Of a DNA stretch of 64,000 nucleotides, positions 41,471 to 56,319 are shown one piece after another; position 1 is the stretch's first letter; every line of letters starts with the position of its first letter. A program made the position numbers and the translations under genes. The stretch spans positions 1-64,000 of the forward strand of contig VXCM01003612.1 of assembly GCA_014773175.1 (NCBI GenBank), in the 5' to 3' direction. The DNA comes from Lucifuga dentata (Eukaryota > Chordata > Actinopteri > Ophidiiformes > Bythitidae). The notes beneath the pieces were generated by a model. The model was given only the letters and a program-made list of their open reading frames with translations. It was not told the DNA's origin and searched no databases.

Positions 41471-42065
41471 AAGAGAAGAGAGAAGAGAAGAAGTTTAGAG
41501 CTAACCAAGCCAAGGCAAATTGCAGGAAGTTAGTAAAGTTCACACCTTCAAAAATAATTTCTAAAGCATCACTGAAATGATGAGTTGGTTGCCTATGGTA
41601 AATCTTACATCAGCTGCTCTCACATTTTGTTACTAACTGCAACTGAGGCGGTGGTGGAAAAACAGGGGGAAAATGGAGCACTGAGACAAAAAAGGAAATG
41701 ATGTAAGAGATGCCTGGAAGCCAGTGTTCCACAAACCTCCCTAGAGCAACCAGAGCCACAGTTAATAATGCTGCAGGTATATTGAATAGATAGAGGAAGA
41801 CTCAAGTCTGAGAAGAAACACTGATAAGGAAAAGGGCAGTGACAAAAATATGAGAGGTGGAGAAATATCAAGAGTGCTTCTTAGAGGAGCTTTTAAGTGC
41901 TTATTATTAGGAGACAAAAATCTCTGTCTTTATGAGTATAGTTAGAAAATGAATTTAAAAGAAAAACTAAGAATGAAAGTGCAGCTCAAGAAAATCAGAT
42001 TATAATTGCTGAAGAATGTAAAATGAGTCAAAAAGTTTGCCAACCTGTCTGTCTGAAGGAAATCC

Positions 42066-42091
42066 TATAGCACACGCATGCACGCACGCAC

Positions 42092-42129
<38 letters not shown>
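42066..42129. repeat. (AC)n microsatellite
   Basis: An imperfect ACGC/ACAC stretch leads into a pure AC run. Confidence 0.92.
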
Positions 42130-42131
<2 letters not shown>

Positions 42132-42347
42132 CAGTGGAGACAATGTTCTCTCTCAACTAGTCAATTAGTCAATGTAGATAAATACAAATAATGTAGTGGA
42201 GAGACTAAATGAGCAGGGAGATCAACCAATAACCAGAAAAGATGGATTCAGACCCCCATTTTTGGCCAGTATCAGACCTGCTGAAGTGTCCTTGAGCAAG
42301 AAACCAAGCTCCCACAGACACTGCTCTATACCTGATTCTGCTCCTGT

Positions 42348-42378
<31 letters not shown>

Positions 42379-45047
42379 GCCTGTAGGTATCACTAAATTA
42401 CCGAAATCTACCGAATCTCTTGTTTTTCTTTAAGTCATCTATATCTATGCTGGATACGTTTGTATGTGTACGTTTTTCCTTCAACCATTGTTGTTACAGA
42501 AGAATTTGCCTGCAGTCAACCAGCCAATTAGAAGAAAATATTCTCAGACAACTTGCCCTGTGTTAGAAAAGGGAAAAAGAAAAATTACAGAATGAAGTGA
42601 AAAAAAAAAAAAAAAATGAGCTTTCTGTTGTATTAAAGCAGTATCTTGGACTTCTTTCTGCCAAAAATTTGAATCAAACCTGGAAGAAAAATTGAATATA
42701 TTTTTACTGCAGAAGTGAAAGTACTTGTCCATGAAAGAACATTTTAAGAAATAAATTATTTTTTCAGCAGCGGCAGAATAAATGCTTAAAATGCAAAGGG
42801 TTTCAGCTGATATATTTAAAGAATATATATGAAACACAATCAAGAATCAAGTCATGTTCTAGGGATGATCTCCAAATCATTTTACAATTACAGCTTGGCC
42901 TTTGAAAGTAATTATATTTCCAAAAATGCCCTTTACAGCCACAAAGCCTTTACACGTTGTTTTGACATGCTCCCTATGACCATTTTGACACACAAATACG
43001 ACACGTAATCTTACCATGTTCACTTTTCCTGTAACTATGTTTTTCATTTTGCATTTTTTTTGTGTGCTCTCCCTTTTTATGCCATATTGTAAACAGTCAT
43101 TTTGTGTCTGTATGTAACTCTCAAAATTTAAAAAAAAAAAAAAAAAAAACGGCACAGAATTTAACTGTAAGGGGAAAATGGTGTTAAAAGTTTGGGGGAA
43201 AAAGTACTCCTCAAAGCAATTACTGATTGAAGTTCACCTGAAATATTAAACCATGCCAGATCCATACATGTGTGATATGTTTAGTCTTTGGTTTACTGTA
43301 GTGCAAACTAAATGTGTGGTGGTAAAGCAACTTGGTGCTGGCCCACTTTAAAACTGTGATGTCCAGATCCTCTCAGCACATTTTGTTTCCCACAGAAACA
43401 CAATTGCACCTGCCCAGTGCTACACTGGAAAATTCAAGACTGCAGGTATTAGCTGTGACAGCACTGGGTGACATTCTCTGCAGGTGCACCAAGGGGATTT
43501 TGTAATAGAAAACACAATTTAAATGTCACAGTAATTTAAGGGTTTAATATATAAATCAAGTGGCATTGTGTATCAGTTAAAGTTAATCAAATAAGAATAA
43601 CTTGTCTCAACAATATATCAGTCTCTCAGTGCTACCTAATTTTGGAAAAATACGAGGATACCTCATAAATTAACCAAGGCATGCAGTAGTTTTTATAAAT
43701 CCAAGTTTGAAGTCTTTTGTGAATTGATTAGCAATACATCCATTGTTTGTCAGCAAAGCCTTGAAGAATTACTCTTGGGGGAGAGAGTGACTTGCATAAC
43801 CCCATACAGTCTGTACATTTGTCCTGTGCTCATTTCAAATAATTCAAGAATCCTGGATGAACTGAAAAGCCACATCGACCCACAGACACCTGAAATCCTG
43901 GCTTATTTCCTTATCATCTCACAGACAATAACACACACAAACTTCCCAAATAAACATCTCTGTGCTAGCATTGATAAATCTTCGACCTGAACATATTGTC
44001 TGGTGCAGGTTTGGTGAAGAATGGGTGTAAGCGACATTTTGACCAAATTATGGTGATTTATCTTTGGAAAGCTATTGTTGAGTTTGGCTAAAAGGATCCA
44101 TCTGTAATGATCAACAGGATGAAATATATAAGCCTAGAAACCTTTACTATGTTTGCTTCAGAAAGGGCCTAGCCACACTTACACATGCTTTTGTACTGAA
44201 GACAGCATTATGTTCAACACTTGGTCTGAGAGAAAAGCTGCTGAAATGTGAGAGAAATTAGAAATTAGCAAGCCTGAATCTGTAATAATTTTGAATTAAA
44301 GTCAGTTGCTATGCTAGTATGCTAGTTAATATACTGGCAGTCATTTTGTTTTGAGTAGCTCTACTTGAGCTCCATAAATATTGATTTTTATTAGGCTAAA
44401 TGTTAGTGGTATAAAAATCAATCATTTATTTACTAATCTAATTTCTTAAAGTATTCTCAAATATTACTCATCTTATTATTTATATTGCCTCATATGCATT
44501 TTAATATTGTATTATACTTTAGTATTTCTGCAAAAGCCCATCTAGGGACAAGCTTTACAAATTAGCCTTGGCTTAAAAAGCTGTGATATATGGTATTAGT
44601 TTATTCTGTGAATATTCTATGCTTAGTCTCTATTTAAATAAACATATAAATAAAAATAAAACTGTTAGTAAGGCCTTTCAGGACTTACAAAAAGTTTGTG
44701 ACAGGATTTGAGGAAAATTCTGCTCCCTCCATTCCACATAAGCTGCTGGACCATCCCATGATACTAGCTTATGTAAGGCCATGTTTCCGTTACCGTAAAC
44801 TCCATGAACTCCTGTGTTGTTATTTGACAGGACATTACAATCATTTCACTCCATTCACAGTCATTAACTTTCTTTCCAACTGGTCTCCATTTCCACATCA
44901 GATTTGTCAGCATTCTTATCGTGTGTTATGTATCACATGCCACCTGTTTTGTTGTCAGGTCACCCTTGCAAATGAGGTTCTCTGCCTCAAGGGCCATAGC
45001 ACAATCTAAAAAATAACTCAGGGGGTTAGTAAATAAGGTTTAAAATA

Positions 45048-45084
45048 AAAAAAAAAAAAAAAAAANAAAAAAAAAAAAAAAAAA
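45048..45084. repeat. Poly-A tract with a single N at 45066
   Basis: This is a pure A run around one undetermined base, of the same type as those at 1253, 7576, 31367 and 50557. Confidence 0.9.
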
Positions 45085-45534
45085 GTATTTTAGCATAAAA
45101 AACAGTGTTTGCTACTTTTACTTGCGTTTGTGAGTTGACAACTAGTTTTAGCATGTTAGCAGGATAAAGAAGAAAAATATTCCCTCTTTAAAGGACTACA
45201 GCAGACTTTTTAAAGTTTAGGTTCAGGATCTCGGTTTTGGGACAAGGTCAGAATTAAGGTCAGGACAAGAGGTGAAGTAAGGTCCTATAATGATTGCAGT
45301 CTATGTACGATCCTCAAAATATAGAGGTACAAGGATCTACTTTTGTATATCAATGAGTGTAAGTTCAAAAAAAAAACAAAAAACAAACAAAACCAGAACT
45401 AATGTGATGGACATAAAAAGGTCTGAGATGTAGATATGTTGATGGAAAAAAAAAAAAAGTGAGAGATATGCTGCATCTCTTCTGTTATTCATGTAGACTG
45501 GCCAGCTGTCTGACATGGAATGAGGAAGTGACAA

Positions 45535-45629
45535 GAGGTCAGAGAGGAGGAGAAGAGGACAGAAGACTGATCAAAAGGAAAAAGGAGGATAAAGGAGCAA
45601 ATGAGATGCATAAATGAGACCTGGGGAGG

Positions 45630-45679
<50 letters not shown>

Positions 45680-46240
45680 AGAATGAGAGGAGAGAGCAAT
45701 GGACAACCCAGAAAGCAAGCGACAGGACAAGAAAGAGAAATGAGAAAGAAGGACAACTGGGGTTGATGGATGAAAAATACAGGAGAGGAGAAAGGAGCAG
45801 GACATTGACTTAAATACAAAGAGGAGAGAGTTCACAAGAACTGTAAGATGAAGTCAAAAGGGAGAAAAAAGGAGACAAGGAGGAGAGGATAAATGAGGTT
45901 GTATATTATTAGACAGAGATCAGGTTGCAAATGATAGTGATAAGTAAGAAAGCAAGTGAAGCCAAAAGGAAAAAAGATAGCGAAAGGAGAGGGGAGACTA
46001 AGGAGGAGAAAATTAGATGAAACTCCCATATGAAGAGCCTGAGGATAAGAAAAAGAGGAAAGTGAAGAAGGAGAGACAGAGAGGAGAAGCTGGACAGAAA
46101 AAAAAGAGGAGATAAAGAACACATGAGAAGAGATAAGAGAAACAGAGGAGAGGTCTGACAGAACAGAGTAGTAGACAAAAGGAGGAGAGAGGTTAAAGCA
46201 TAAAAGTGATAGAAGAAGGAACAAAGGAAGCAAGAGTAGG
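45535..46240 (+). repeat. Long purine-rich (polypurine) tract
   Basis: About 700 bases are overwhelmingly G/A on the plus strand, with a pure (AG)n core at about 45632-45676. On the transcribed csmd1 strand this is polypyrimidine. Open frames on the minus strand here are Leu/Ser/Phe-rich low complexity and not genes. Confidence 0.85.
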
Positions 46241-47004
46241 AAAGATGTATTTCTGTGTTTTGCACTTCTTGATTATTAGACCACATGCTTTTTGGAGATA
46301 CATAAATATCACAAAGACAGTATGTCTGTCTTTGTGATACTCTTCTGTCTGGGTACTGTTATTTTGGCCTTTGCCTTCCCAACTGGATGCCTGTAATGCT
46401 GGCAGTACTTTCATTTAATTTATTCTGTTGTTGTTGGAAGCATCTGCAAAATGACAGATTAATGTACGTATAAATGGCTGGATAAAAGTCAGAAAAGTTG
46501 GAAAGCACATTATGTATGACAGATATATATTTACCCCAGGTGCTCAGTGGAAAACCCAAGTACACTGCTACTTTTAATCTCATAACACCCCCACACACTC
46601 AGACACACACACACACACAAAGACAATAACACAGCCAGTAAATATGATTTAAAATGTAAATGTAATAACAGGACAAGAGAGGTGTTCCAAAGTGTAAAAA
46701 GAGGAAGAGAACACCTGGTGATTATAAAAAAAAAAGGAAAAAATGAAGAGGAAGAAAGAGGAGAGAGCAGAGGAGCACAGGATAGAAAGAAAAGTGAGGG
46801 ATGGGTTATGATGGGAGGGAAACAGGACAGAGGAAAAGACAAAACAGGTCATAAAGAGAGCAGTGAAGACAGAAAAGACAAAGGCATGTTACAAATGCTC
46901 AACAGAAAGAAGCATTTTTTTGAGGGCAGAAAATTTAATCCAAAGGTGCTGCAGGTAGCAGGAGACAAGGTCAGTAATCCCCATTTAAGACAAGCAGGGC
47001 CAGA

Positions 47005-47137
47005 AGGTCTGTGTTCAAGTGATCAGTGAGACACACAATTCACCCTCCCTGGGCAAGCCTGGACGAGGGTNAGGTCTGTGTTCAAGTGATCAGTGAGACA
47101 CACAATTCACCCTCCCTGGGCAAGCCTGGACGAGGGT
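47005..47137 (+). repeat. 66-bp direct duplication around a single N (likely assembly artefact)
   Basis: Bases 47005-47070 repeat exactly as 47072-47137, with N at 47071. Confidence 0.9.
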
Positions 47138-47599
47138 GCTTCAAAAGACATTCTGAGGCTGATTGTTAAGACTCACTTTCATAAGCAGCAATGTTTATTC
47201 TGCCCTGGTGGTCAAGCAGTGGACCAGCATTTTACCTTCTAGCAGATACATGAATGTTCATATGGATTTTCTCAGCTTGCCTACAAGTGTTGTGTGGTTT
47301 TGTAAAAAGTAGTTTAGAGAGCCTGATGTGGTCAGAATGAGAGCCAACACCTCCATCTCTGAGACCAGAGTTGTTCTTAGATAAAAATGTCATCAGAATA
47401 AGCCACAGACATACAGCAGGTTTAGGAATTTACTAACACATAAAGATCCCAAGATTGTTAGGTATAGGTTAATTAAGTTTCTTTCTTGAGTGGTGGCTTG
47501 GCACTTTAAATCAGACATTTGACAATCAGGGAAGATCTGGATGCGGAGAATTTCAAAAGGCAGCTCAGGTAGTTCTGAAAACCAAACAGAGCCTGATGA

Positions 47600-47790
47600 G
47601 AGGAGGCCCAGCCAAGATAAGCTGGAAGGGCTACACTTCCCAGCTGGCCTGAGAGGACCTGTGGATCTCCCAGAAGAAGCTGGAAGAGGCGCTCTGGGAA
47701 AATGGCATCTGGGTTTCTTGTTCTGTGGCCATTAAATTAATGGATTCTGACCTGCCTAAGTAGCTCGAAAATAGATGACTGAATCGAAAA
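47600..47790 (+). mobile_element. Degraded 3' end of a fish non-LTR retrotransposon
   Basis: This segment aligns by eye with the common fish LINE tail that encodes a short C-terminal motif of the type WRDYISRLAWERLGIPQEELEE. Here the recognisable DNA is CTGGAAGGGCTACA, CCCAGCTGGCCTGAGAG, CTCCCAGAAGAAGCTGGAAG and, near the end, CTAAGTAGCTCGAAAATAGATG, which corresponds to the usual GGATAAGCGGAAGAAAATGG just before an ATGG-type tail. It is heavily mutated. Clade (RTE/Rex3-like or other) is uncertain. Confidence 0.6.
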
Positions 47791-47840
47791 TGCTTTGGAA
47801 ATATTGTTTCCATGGCATGCCAATAAAGTAATTACAACTG

Positions 47841-47844
<4 letters not shown>

Positions 47845-47900
<56 letters not shown>
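47845..47900. repeat. (CT)n microsatellite
   Basis: This is a perfect CT run of about 28 units. Confidence 0.95.
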
Positions 47901-47903
<3 letters not shown>

Positions 47904-47979
47904 AGAGAGGAGGGGGTAGAAAGGAGATTTATGTCAGAAAGACAGAAGAGTGAGATGCAATATAAAGGAACATAAAGGA

Positions 47980-48010
47980 GAGAATAGAATAGAATAGAAT
48001 AGAATAGAAT
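47980..48010. repeat. (AGAAT)n microsatellite
   Basis: This is a run of about six AGAAT pentanucleotides. Confidence 0.93.
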
Positions 48011-50524
48011 ATTGATCTGACCCTCTTTGCAACACAGAAATATGTAACAAATGACACAGTGAGAACTGTGATAACATGGAAAGAATGTTACAGAGGAAAA
48101 TTATCTTCCTTTATTGCTGTGAAGATCCTTATAGGACAAAAGTTAAAAAAAAATAATAATAATAACTACTGGGGGTCAAATAAGCTAATTCTGAGTGAGT
48201 GAGTAAGTGAATAAATGCTCACATTAGATGTGAGTTTGCACCTTGTCATGTAAGGACTTAGAATTATCACATATTATCATCACTTTTGTGTAGTGTGTAG
48301 TCAAAATAACAGATTCATGAATTTAAAAAGGCAGACCTGATTTGCAGAAAACTGGTTCATCACATTATGTATCATTATGTTGCTCAATTAATTAGGCAAA
48401 TAGGGTCTTACAATTATGTCTGAAAAAAGATGAGATGTATTCAATGTATTCAGTGTACATCAACCTCTGCAAATCAGCATAATAAACCACTGCTTATTAA
48501 AATTTGACCATCTGGGTGATAATACATTACAGTAAATGCTTGAGATTTTAGCACTGGAAATTGGATTAAAATGTAGGTGAGTAAGGTGGCGGGCAATAAG
48601 GAACAAAATATGATTAATCACTGCTGATCATGCTGCTTTGGTACAATGGCCTTTAGCAGAATACAAATTAATTCAGTTGAAGAAAATGACAGTACTAACG
48701 CATTTGAGTTTGTCTCATGCTTTATTAGAATGAAAGACAGACAGAGAGAAAAGAGTAAAGAGAGAGAGACAGAACAAGGAGGAATAGCCAGTGGGAGGGT
48801 TCAGAGTGCAGAGAAGAGGGGAAAATAGAAGTGGAAAATGAATGAAGAAATAAAGGGTAGAGGTTAGGGGTTCAGTTTAGGAGAGAGAGAGAGGAAAAGA
48901 GAGAGAGAAAGCACGAGAGAGAGAGAGAGAGAGTCAAGCCTATGTAGGAAAGATGCTGTAAACATGACTGAGAGTGATAAAGTGATAAACCATGAAATCA
49001 GAAAATCTGCTTTGAACCAGAAAATCTGTTTTATGAGTTTATGTGTACATGGCATTCCAGATAACAGCCTGTGTGTCTCATGTAAAGGCTTTATTCAGGA
49101 CTAACTGTTTATTCAGCTTAATATCCAGGTCACCAAAATCCCTCCTTTACACAAGTAAACAAAACTATTACCATGAAAGCTGAGCTTACAAAAGAACAGT
49201 GTGCTTACCACTAATATCAGGTGAATACATGCTCTTTCTGCTGGCTGATCCTGAAGAATCCCTGTTTCATTATTCAGGTTATATTATTCAGGTTTCTCAG
49301 GATAAGACCTTATGGATTCTATTGTAAATAACATGTTTCCATGAAAAGAACACACAGAAAAGCAACAACCCCATGACATATTCTTTCAGGATATTGGTCT
49401 GAACTGAAACACTCTTACTGATGTGTTTCAACTTAAAGTACAGTACGTTTTTGCAGATGCGTTTCAATGTTCACCACAATTACATATTTGTCAATATTGT
49501 CAGGGTTCAGTATTTTATAATGCAGTGGCTTGTTTATGAAATTGGGGTAAAATGTTTGCATTAAAAAGTAGCATATATATTGAGGGCAGACTTGAACAAA
49601 ATGTATATTTAGAGATATGATGACTTTCAATTATGTTTAATTTATGTGCCTTAAAATAATAATAATTAATAATAAAATTAATAATAATAATTTAGAAATC
49701 CAGGGTCTCCGCTTCACAAAGTCATGTACTGTTGCTTGGAGAAACAGACCATTTAACTTTTGATTATCAGCTTTCAGGAATGTGGTTTTTGGGATTTAAG
49801 ATGACTGGTTTCCTCAGACAGTTTGACAGTAGTAATAGTATAATAGTATAAGTTGTGCAACATTTGTAGAATAGTCATAACACAACAACATCAGTAACAA
49901 CACACTCACAGTGACTGCATACACTGTTGTCAGGCTAATTCTAGGGAACACACACTAGGGTGGAGTGTTAAATTTAATTCTTCTGCCTGTTCAACCTGTC
50001 AAATAAGCAGCCAGGATCTCAATATTGATCAACAGAAAACACGAGCGAGGGTATTACCAGAGATGGACTGACAGCCTCATTGACACATACTGACAGAAAT
50101 GTGACTTGCTGACCATTCACTCACTAGCTAAACAAATATATTCCATACCATGTGGAAGCAATTCCACATGTTAAAGCAGGCACACAAATATTACCTGGAT
50201 GTCTCATCAAATCTATCTCTCTCCTTCCTGACTGCACTGACACTCATTTTGAATGTCAGTCTACTTCATTCACTTCCCCATTTTCTGTGCAGTGTCCCCT
50301 ATATCTACCAAAGATCCCCAGAGAAACATAGATCATATTAGCCAGAATCTGCTCTACTGACAGCCCGTAAATTCACTACTGAAACCATGGTAGACAGGCT
50401 TGTCATCAGGATCATTTTTAGTGTCAGGTAAGATGAATCAAACATCACAGCCTATCAGGTCTTAACTGGGTGCAACTATATGATTAGCCAGTGCACAATC
50501 TCCCAAATTAGATTTTGGATGAGA

Positions 50525-50574
50525 AAAAAAAACAACAACAAAAAAAAAAAAAAAAANAAAAAAAAAAAAAAAAA
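50525..50574. repeat. Poly-A tract with a single N at 50557
   Basis: This is an A-rich run with a few cytosines, becoming pure A around one undetermined base. Confidence 0.9.
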
Positions 50575-50760
50575 CATGATGATATCTAATTACTTTACAG
50601 ACCAAAAATTATTTTTGCAGAGCTAAGAAAAGTAGAGCGAATGACATTGCTATAATTCTGTCATGACAAACTGGAATTGGATCATTTACTTTGTCTAGAC
50701 AAGAAAATCAAAAAGTAAAAACAAAAAAATTAAAAAAAAGTCCCAGCACAGAAACCAGTG

Positions 50761-50764
50761 TGTC

Positions 50765-50822
<58 letters not shown>
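50761..50822. repeat. (GT)n-(GA)n compound microsatellite
   Basis: A short GT run is followed by about 21 AG units. Confidence 0.95.
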
Positions 50823-50828
<6 letters not shown>

Positions 50829-51194
50829 CATGTGCGCGTTTGTATGTGACAACTAGTCAACCCCACATTGAACCTGCCAGATATCCGACAGGAACATGAA
50901 ACAGGAAATTACTTTTGGGACAGCCAATCAGAAAAAGCTCTTGGTAAACAGGAAGATCCAGTCACAGTGGTCCTGTCAGATGTCAGTCTTTTTCACAATG
51001 ACCTGCTCACATGCCTCAGTGAAAGTGTCAATCATCTCTTAATCTCACCTCCAGGGAAAAGCACTTGGTATTGCAATAGATCCTGAATGGCAACCTTGAT
51101 CTAAACCTGATAAAAAATACATTTTCCAACAAATAATTACGGCTATGTAATACACTAAAATAATGAAAGATTTAATTTAATTTACTTTGTCACT

Positions 51195-51196
51195 AT

Positions 51197-51258
<62 letters not shown>
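51195..51258. repeat. (ATAG)n microsatellite
   Basis: About 16 units of ATAG are followed by degenerate TA/TG repeats to about 51330. Confidence 0.95.
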
Positions 51259-51259
<1 letters not shown>

Positions 51260-54030
51260 TAGATATGTACATATACGTATATGTATATATATGTGTGTGT
51301 GTGTGTGTGTGTATATATACACACACACACACATTCACACACACAGAGATGCACAACAAAATCAGTAATGCTATTTTTTTAAATTACTTGATATGCATAT
51401 GCTACAAAAGCTATGACTAATCAGTTCAAATCACCTCTATCAAGTCGTAAGACCTCAGTTAATGCAGCCACCATTTTCCAGGCTTCCGTTTTAATCTACT
51501 TGTGACAAAATGTTGGATTACATTCTCTCGGACACTCCCTATCTTTACCCTGCATTGCAGTGGGTGAGTTGACAATGGTCCTTGAATGTTACACTGTTGG
51601 AGACAAGCATCTGTAGTGTGCACAACTTGTGTGTGAATGTGTGAGCTCTGTCAGAGCCAAGAGAAATGATCAAACACTCAACTGTCAGAGGGCCACTTAA
51701 GAAGTGACATGCACATGGCACACACACATATGGCATCATGAGAATGGCACAGTTGATGTGTGCTGCTCAGCTGGTGACAGGACCAAATGTGCAATTATTC
51801 TCCATTCCTTTGGCTTCTGTCTAATACCGTCCTCTCTGCTTTTCTGCTCACTCCTCTTATTTATCTGCCTATCCATTTAATTTCTCTGCAACTTGGTACA
51901 CAATCATGAACCATTTTCTACGCATGGAAGACAATGGCCTCTATCAGTTGGAGTTCGAGGAATGTGAAAAACTGGAGACAAGGTTTATGCTGGACAAGAT
52001 GATGTATTGATGGCTTTCTAAGAATTGTATTTACAGGTATAAAAGATTGGAAAACTGGACCACAGTATTGCACACAGGACGCTGGTTCCTGGTTTCTTTT
52101 TGATGGGTTTCGGTACCTTTGCTGTGCCGTACCATTAGAAACTGTGATCACAGCCTGTAATGGGAATTTACCATGACATGAGGGAACAGCATGGCAAAAG
52201 ATGTTTACACCGATGATGTGTGGGAGGTCTGATGTGCCCAAACTACCATAAGCGACTGTTGCCTGCAGCTTCTCATTTAAGCTCACTGCGGCTGCTTTTT
52301 TAGCCATTCCTCCTTAGTAGTAAACTAATCCACAAACAATAAAGTGTCCATATTTCCATGCAGAGCAATTTTTGTCAAAAGTGGGTTTGCACTTAGTTGC
52401 TAAGTAAGTTAGTTGCTAAATGACTAAGTCAGCATTTCCTGTAGCTGTTTCATTATAAAAGTCTTCCAGTGATGCTTCCATTTCTTATGAGAGTAACAGG
52501 AATATAAGAATGAAGATAAACTCCAAACCACAGGGAGCTACAGTCACTTCAACCCAGACAAGCCTTTCGTCTGCTTTTTTTTCTCTCTCTCTCTCTTTCA
52601 CCACCTGCATGACCAAACATTACAGTGGCATTATTTAAAGGTACAGGTTTAGACAAAAAAAAAAACAAAACAAAAAAAAAAAAAGCAATTTGAGACACAT
52701 TAGCTTGGACTCTAAACCATTGCGATGGGTATCTACAGTATGTCTGTGGCATTTTTACACAAAATGATTAACAGATGAACCACAATAATAACCAAAAGAC
52801 TAATTGATAATCAAAATAACTGTTAGTTGTAGTCCTGCTTCCACCTCTGCAAAAACACATCTATTTATTAAAAGGAGATGTGACACATTCAGAATTAACT
52901 ATCAGGAGCCCCAGCAGTAATCTGTACTTATTTTGTATGCTGTGGTACAATAAAGTGCCAATTTTCAAACACATCCACAGAAAATTGGAGTGAAAACAGC
53001 CATTTGTCTCCTTTCCTGTTGGATCTGAATAAATCAGGAACATCGACAGGACTCCTGTGCAATCAGTTTATCAGCAGTTGCATCCATTCTTCTGGACATC
53101 ATTTGTCCTTCTATGATATTAAATATTTCCCTCTGAAAGCATAAGCTAGAGAAAATGGTAGTGAAAACAACAACTGTTCTCCTTAATGTGAACAAGTCAG
53201 CTGCCAGAATAATAAAAGGACTACTACTTGCAATGAAGTAGCATCTTTTGTCCCCATGTAATTTATAGAGCAGGACTGTAGTGTCCATTCTGTGCATGCA
53301 TGAGTTTGTGTGTATGTACAAGTGTGCGAGTGGGATGCCAAGAGGGATACCAAGATGCCACTTTGGCTGAATTTGAACTTTTGGAGCTCGACTCACTACT
53401 ACAAATCAAATTTACCAATATTACAACATTTCAATAAATTCTAGAAGGTCTCCTTTCCTGCATATATCTCTCTCTCTCTCAATGATCGCTAAGCTGCTTC
53501 ATTCATAAGATGATAAAACAGTGTAGTTTTTACATCTGTTTCACACATCTGTTTCAAACTAGTAAAACTGCCAAAAACAAAAGCATCATGGTCGCTCTTA
53601 TCATTAATGAATCTGGCCTTCCAACAGCAAGGCAGCACACTTGATGCACCTCGATTCCCTCTCTGGTCTGTTGATTTTACTGTGAGAAACATGATGACAA
53701 TAAGCAGAAACTCAAAATCTCACGCTTGACACTTTGGATTGGCCTGTGTACAAACCAAATTCTTATACACTAGAAATTGAAATATTAAATAATTGTGAAC
53801 TATGAATTTCTTCATTAGCATGTTACATGCTAGCATAGGCACCAGTGCTGCAGAAAGGAGCAGATACAGTACGTCTGTCATGAGTAAAGCCTGCCTGGAC
53901 AGCAAATAGCACTATGTGAAACTGAAGTTTGCTTGGCTGCTAAGTTTTTGTCATCAGCACATTTAAGGCTGCAGATTGAGTCATTTGTAAAGAATACCTG
54001 CCAACAGCCATCAACAGCTGGTCAATCAGA

Positions 54031-54055
54031 GTGTGTGTGTGTGTGTGTGTGTGTC
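54031..54055. repeat. (GT)n microsatellite
   Basis: This is a perfect GT run of about 12 units, 180 bases from the CUB 2 exon donor. Confidence 0.93.
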
Positions 54056-54234
54056 TGTGTGTGCTTGTTTCCTCAACAACACAAAACACAAAACACAAAA
54101 ACACAAAAGATACTGGGAGGAATTCATAAAACACAATGTCAGACTTAACGTGTTGATCAGGAAAAATATCGTCATGCAATATAAACATTAAACATGACAT
54201 TTCAACTCAACATTATGGCAGAAAATCAATCTCA

Positions 54235-55592
<1,358 letters not shown>

Positions 55593-56270
55593 CTACCAAT
55601 GAAAGACGAACCAAGCTGCCAACCAGCTAATCAATATGAACAACAACAAAAACCTTGGCACATTTAACAACATTACTGTATTTGTCCCACTACGACTCAG
55701 GATTCAGATGTAAATTTCAGGAAAACTGTAACTAATTCTTTCTGGTGCTGTTATCAATCAAAACTATATATACCAACAATTTAATAAATCATTCACATTG
55801 TACATTTACTAAGAGAAGGAAAATGATCTTATATATCAGCATAAACATTAAGGCAAATACTGCAAAATCCAGACATGTCCAAGTTTGGTTGGCTCAAAAC
55901 TTAAAATCATGTGGAAGGAAATGTGACAATTTGATGTTTGTATTTATCATGCAGTTTTTTGTTTGTTTGTTTGTTTTTCTTTCTTTCTTTTCTCCAGTGT
56001 GCAGCTATTGTCATATGTTTACAGATGCTTTACAGATGTGGAAGCTACATGCAGTCACTAGTATAATTAAGCCCAAAATCAATCTTTAACTGTAGCCAAC
56101 AAGCCTTAGTTCTACAGAAAGGGCATCAACCTTAATGACTGTGTTAAAACCTACACACTCCACAGTTTCTGGTGGATACTGTGTGATGCATTTGTACCAA
56201 CAGAGCATGTTAACCTGCTGGGTGTGAAGTGTGTGTGTCTATGTGATTGCATACTCAGTTGGCCAGTTTC

Positions 56271-56272
56271 TA

Positions 56273-56319
<47 letters not shown>
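56271..56319. repeat. (TG)n microsatellite
   Basis: This is a perfect TG run of about 22 units. Confidence 0.95.

Noticed and set aside
45539..46286. Several long Leu/Ser/Phe-rich frames on the minus strand
   Set aside because: They are translations of the purine-rich tract on the opposite strand, so their low complexity comes from base composition.
51918..52307. A 129-codon open frame on the minus strand starting MAKKAAAVSLNEKL
   Set aside because: No recognisable domain, no splice connection to csmd1, and a length that can occur by chance in 64 kb. It could be an old repeat but I cannot support a gene.
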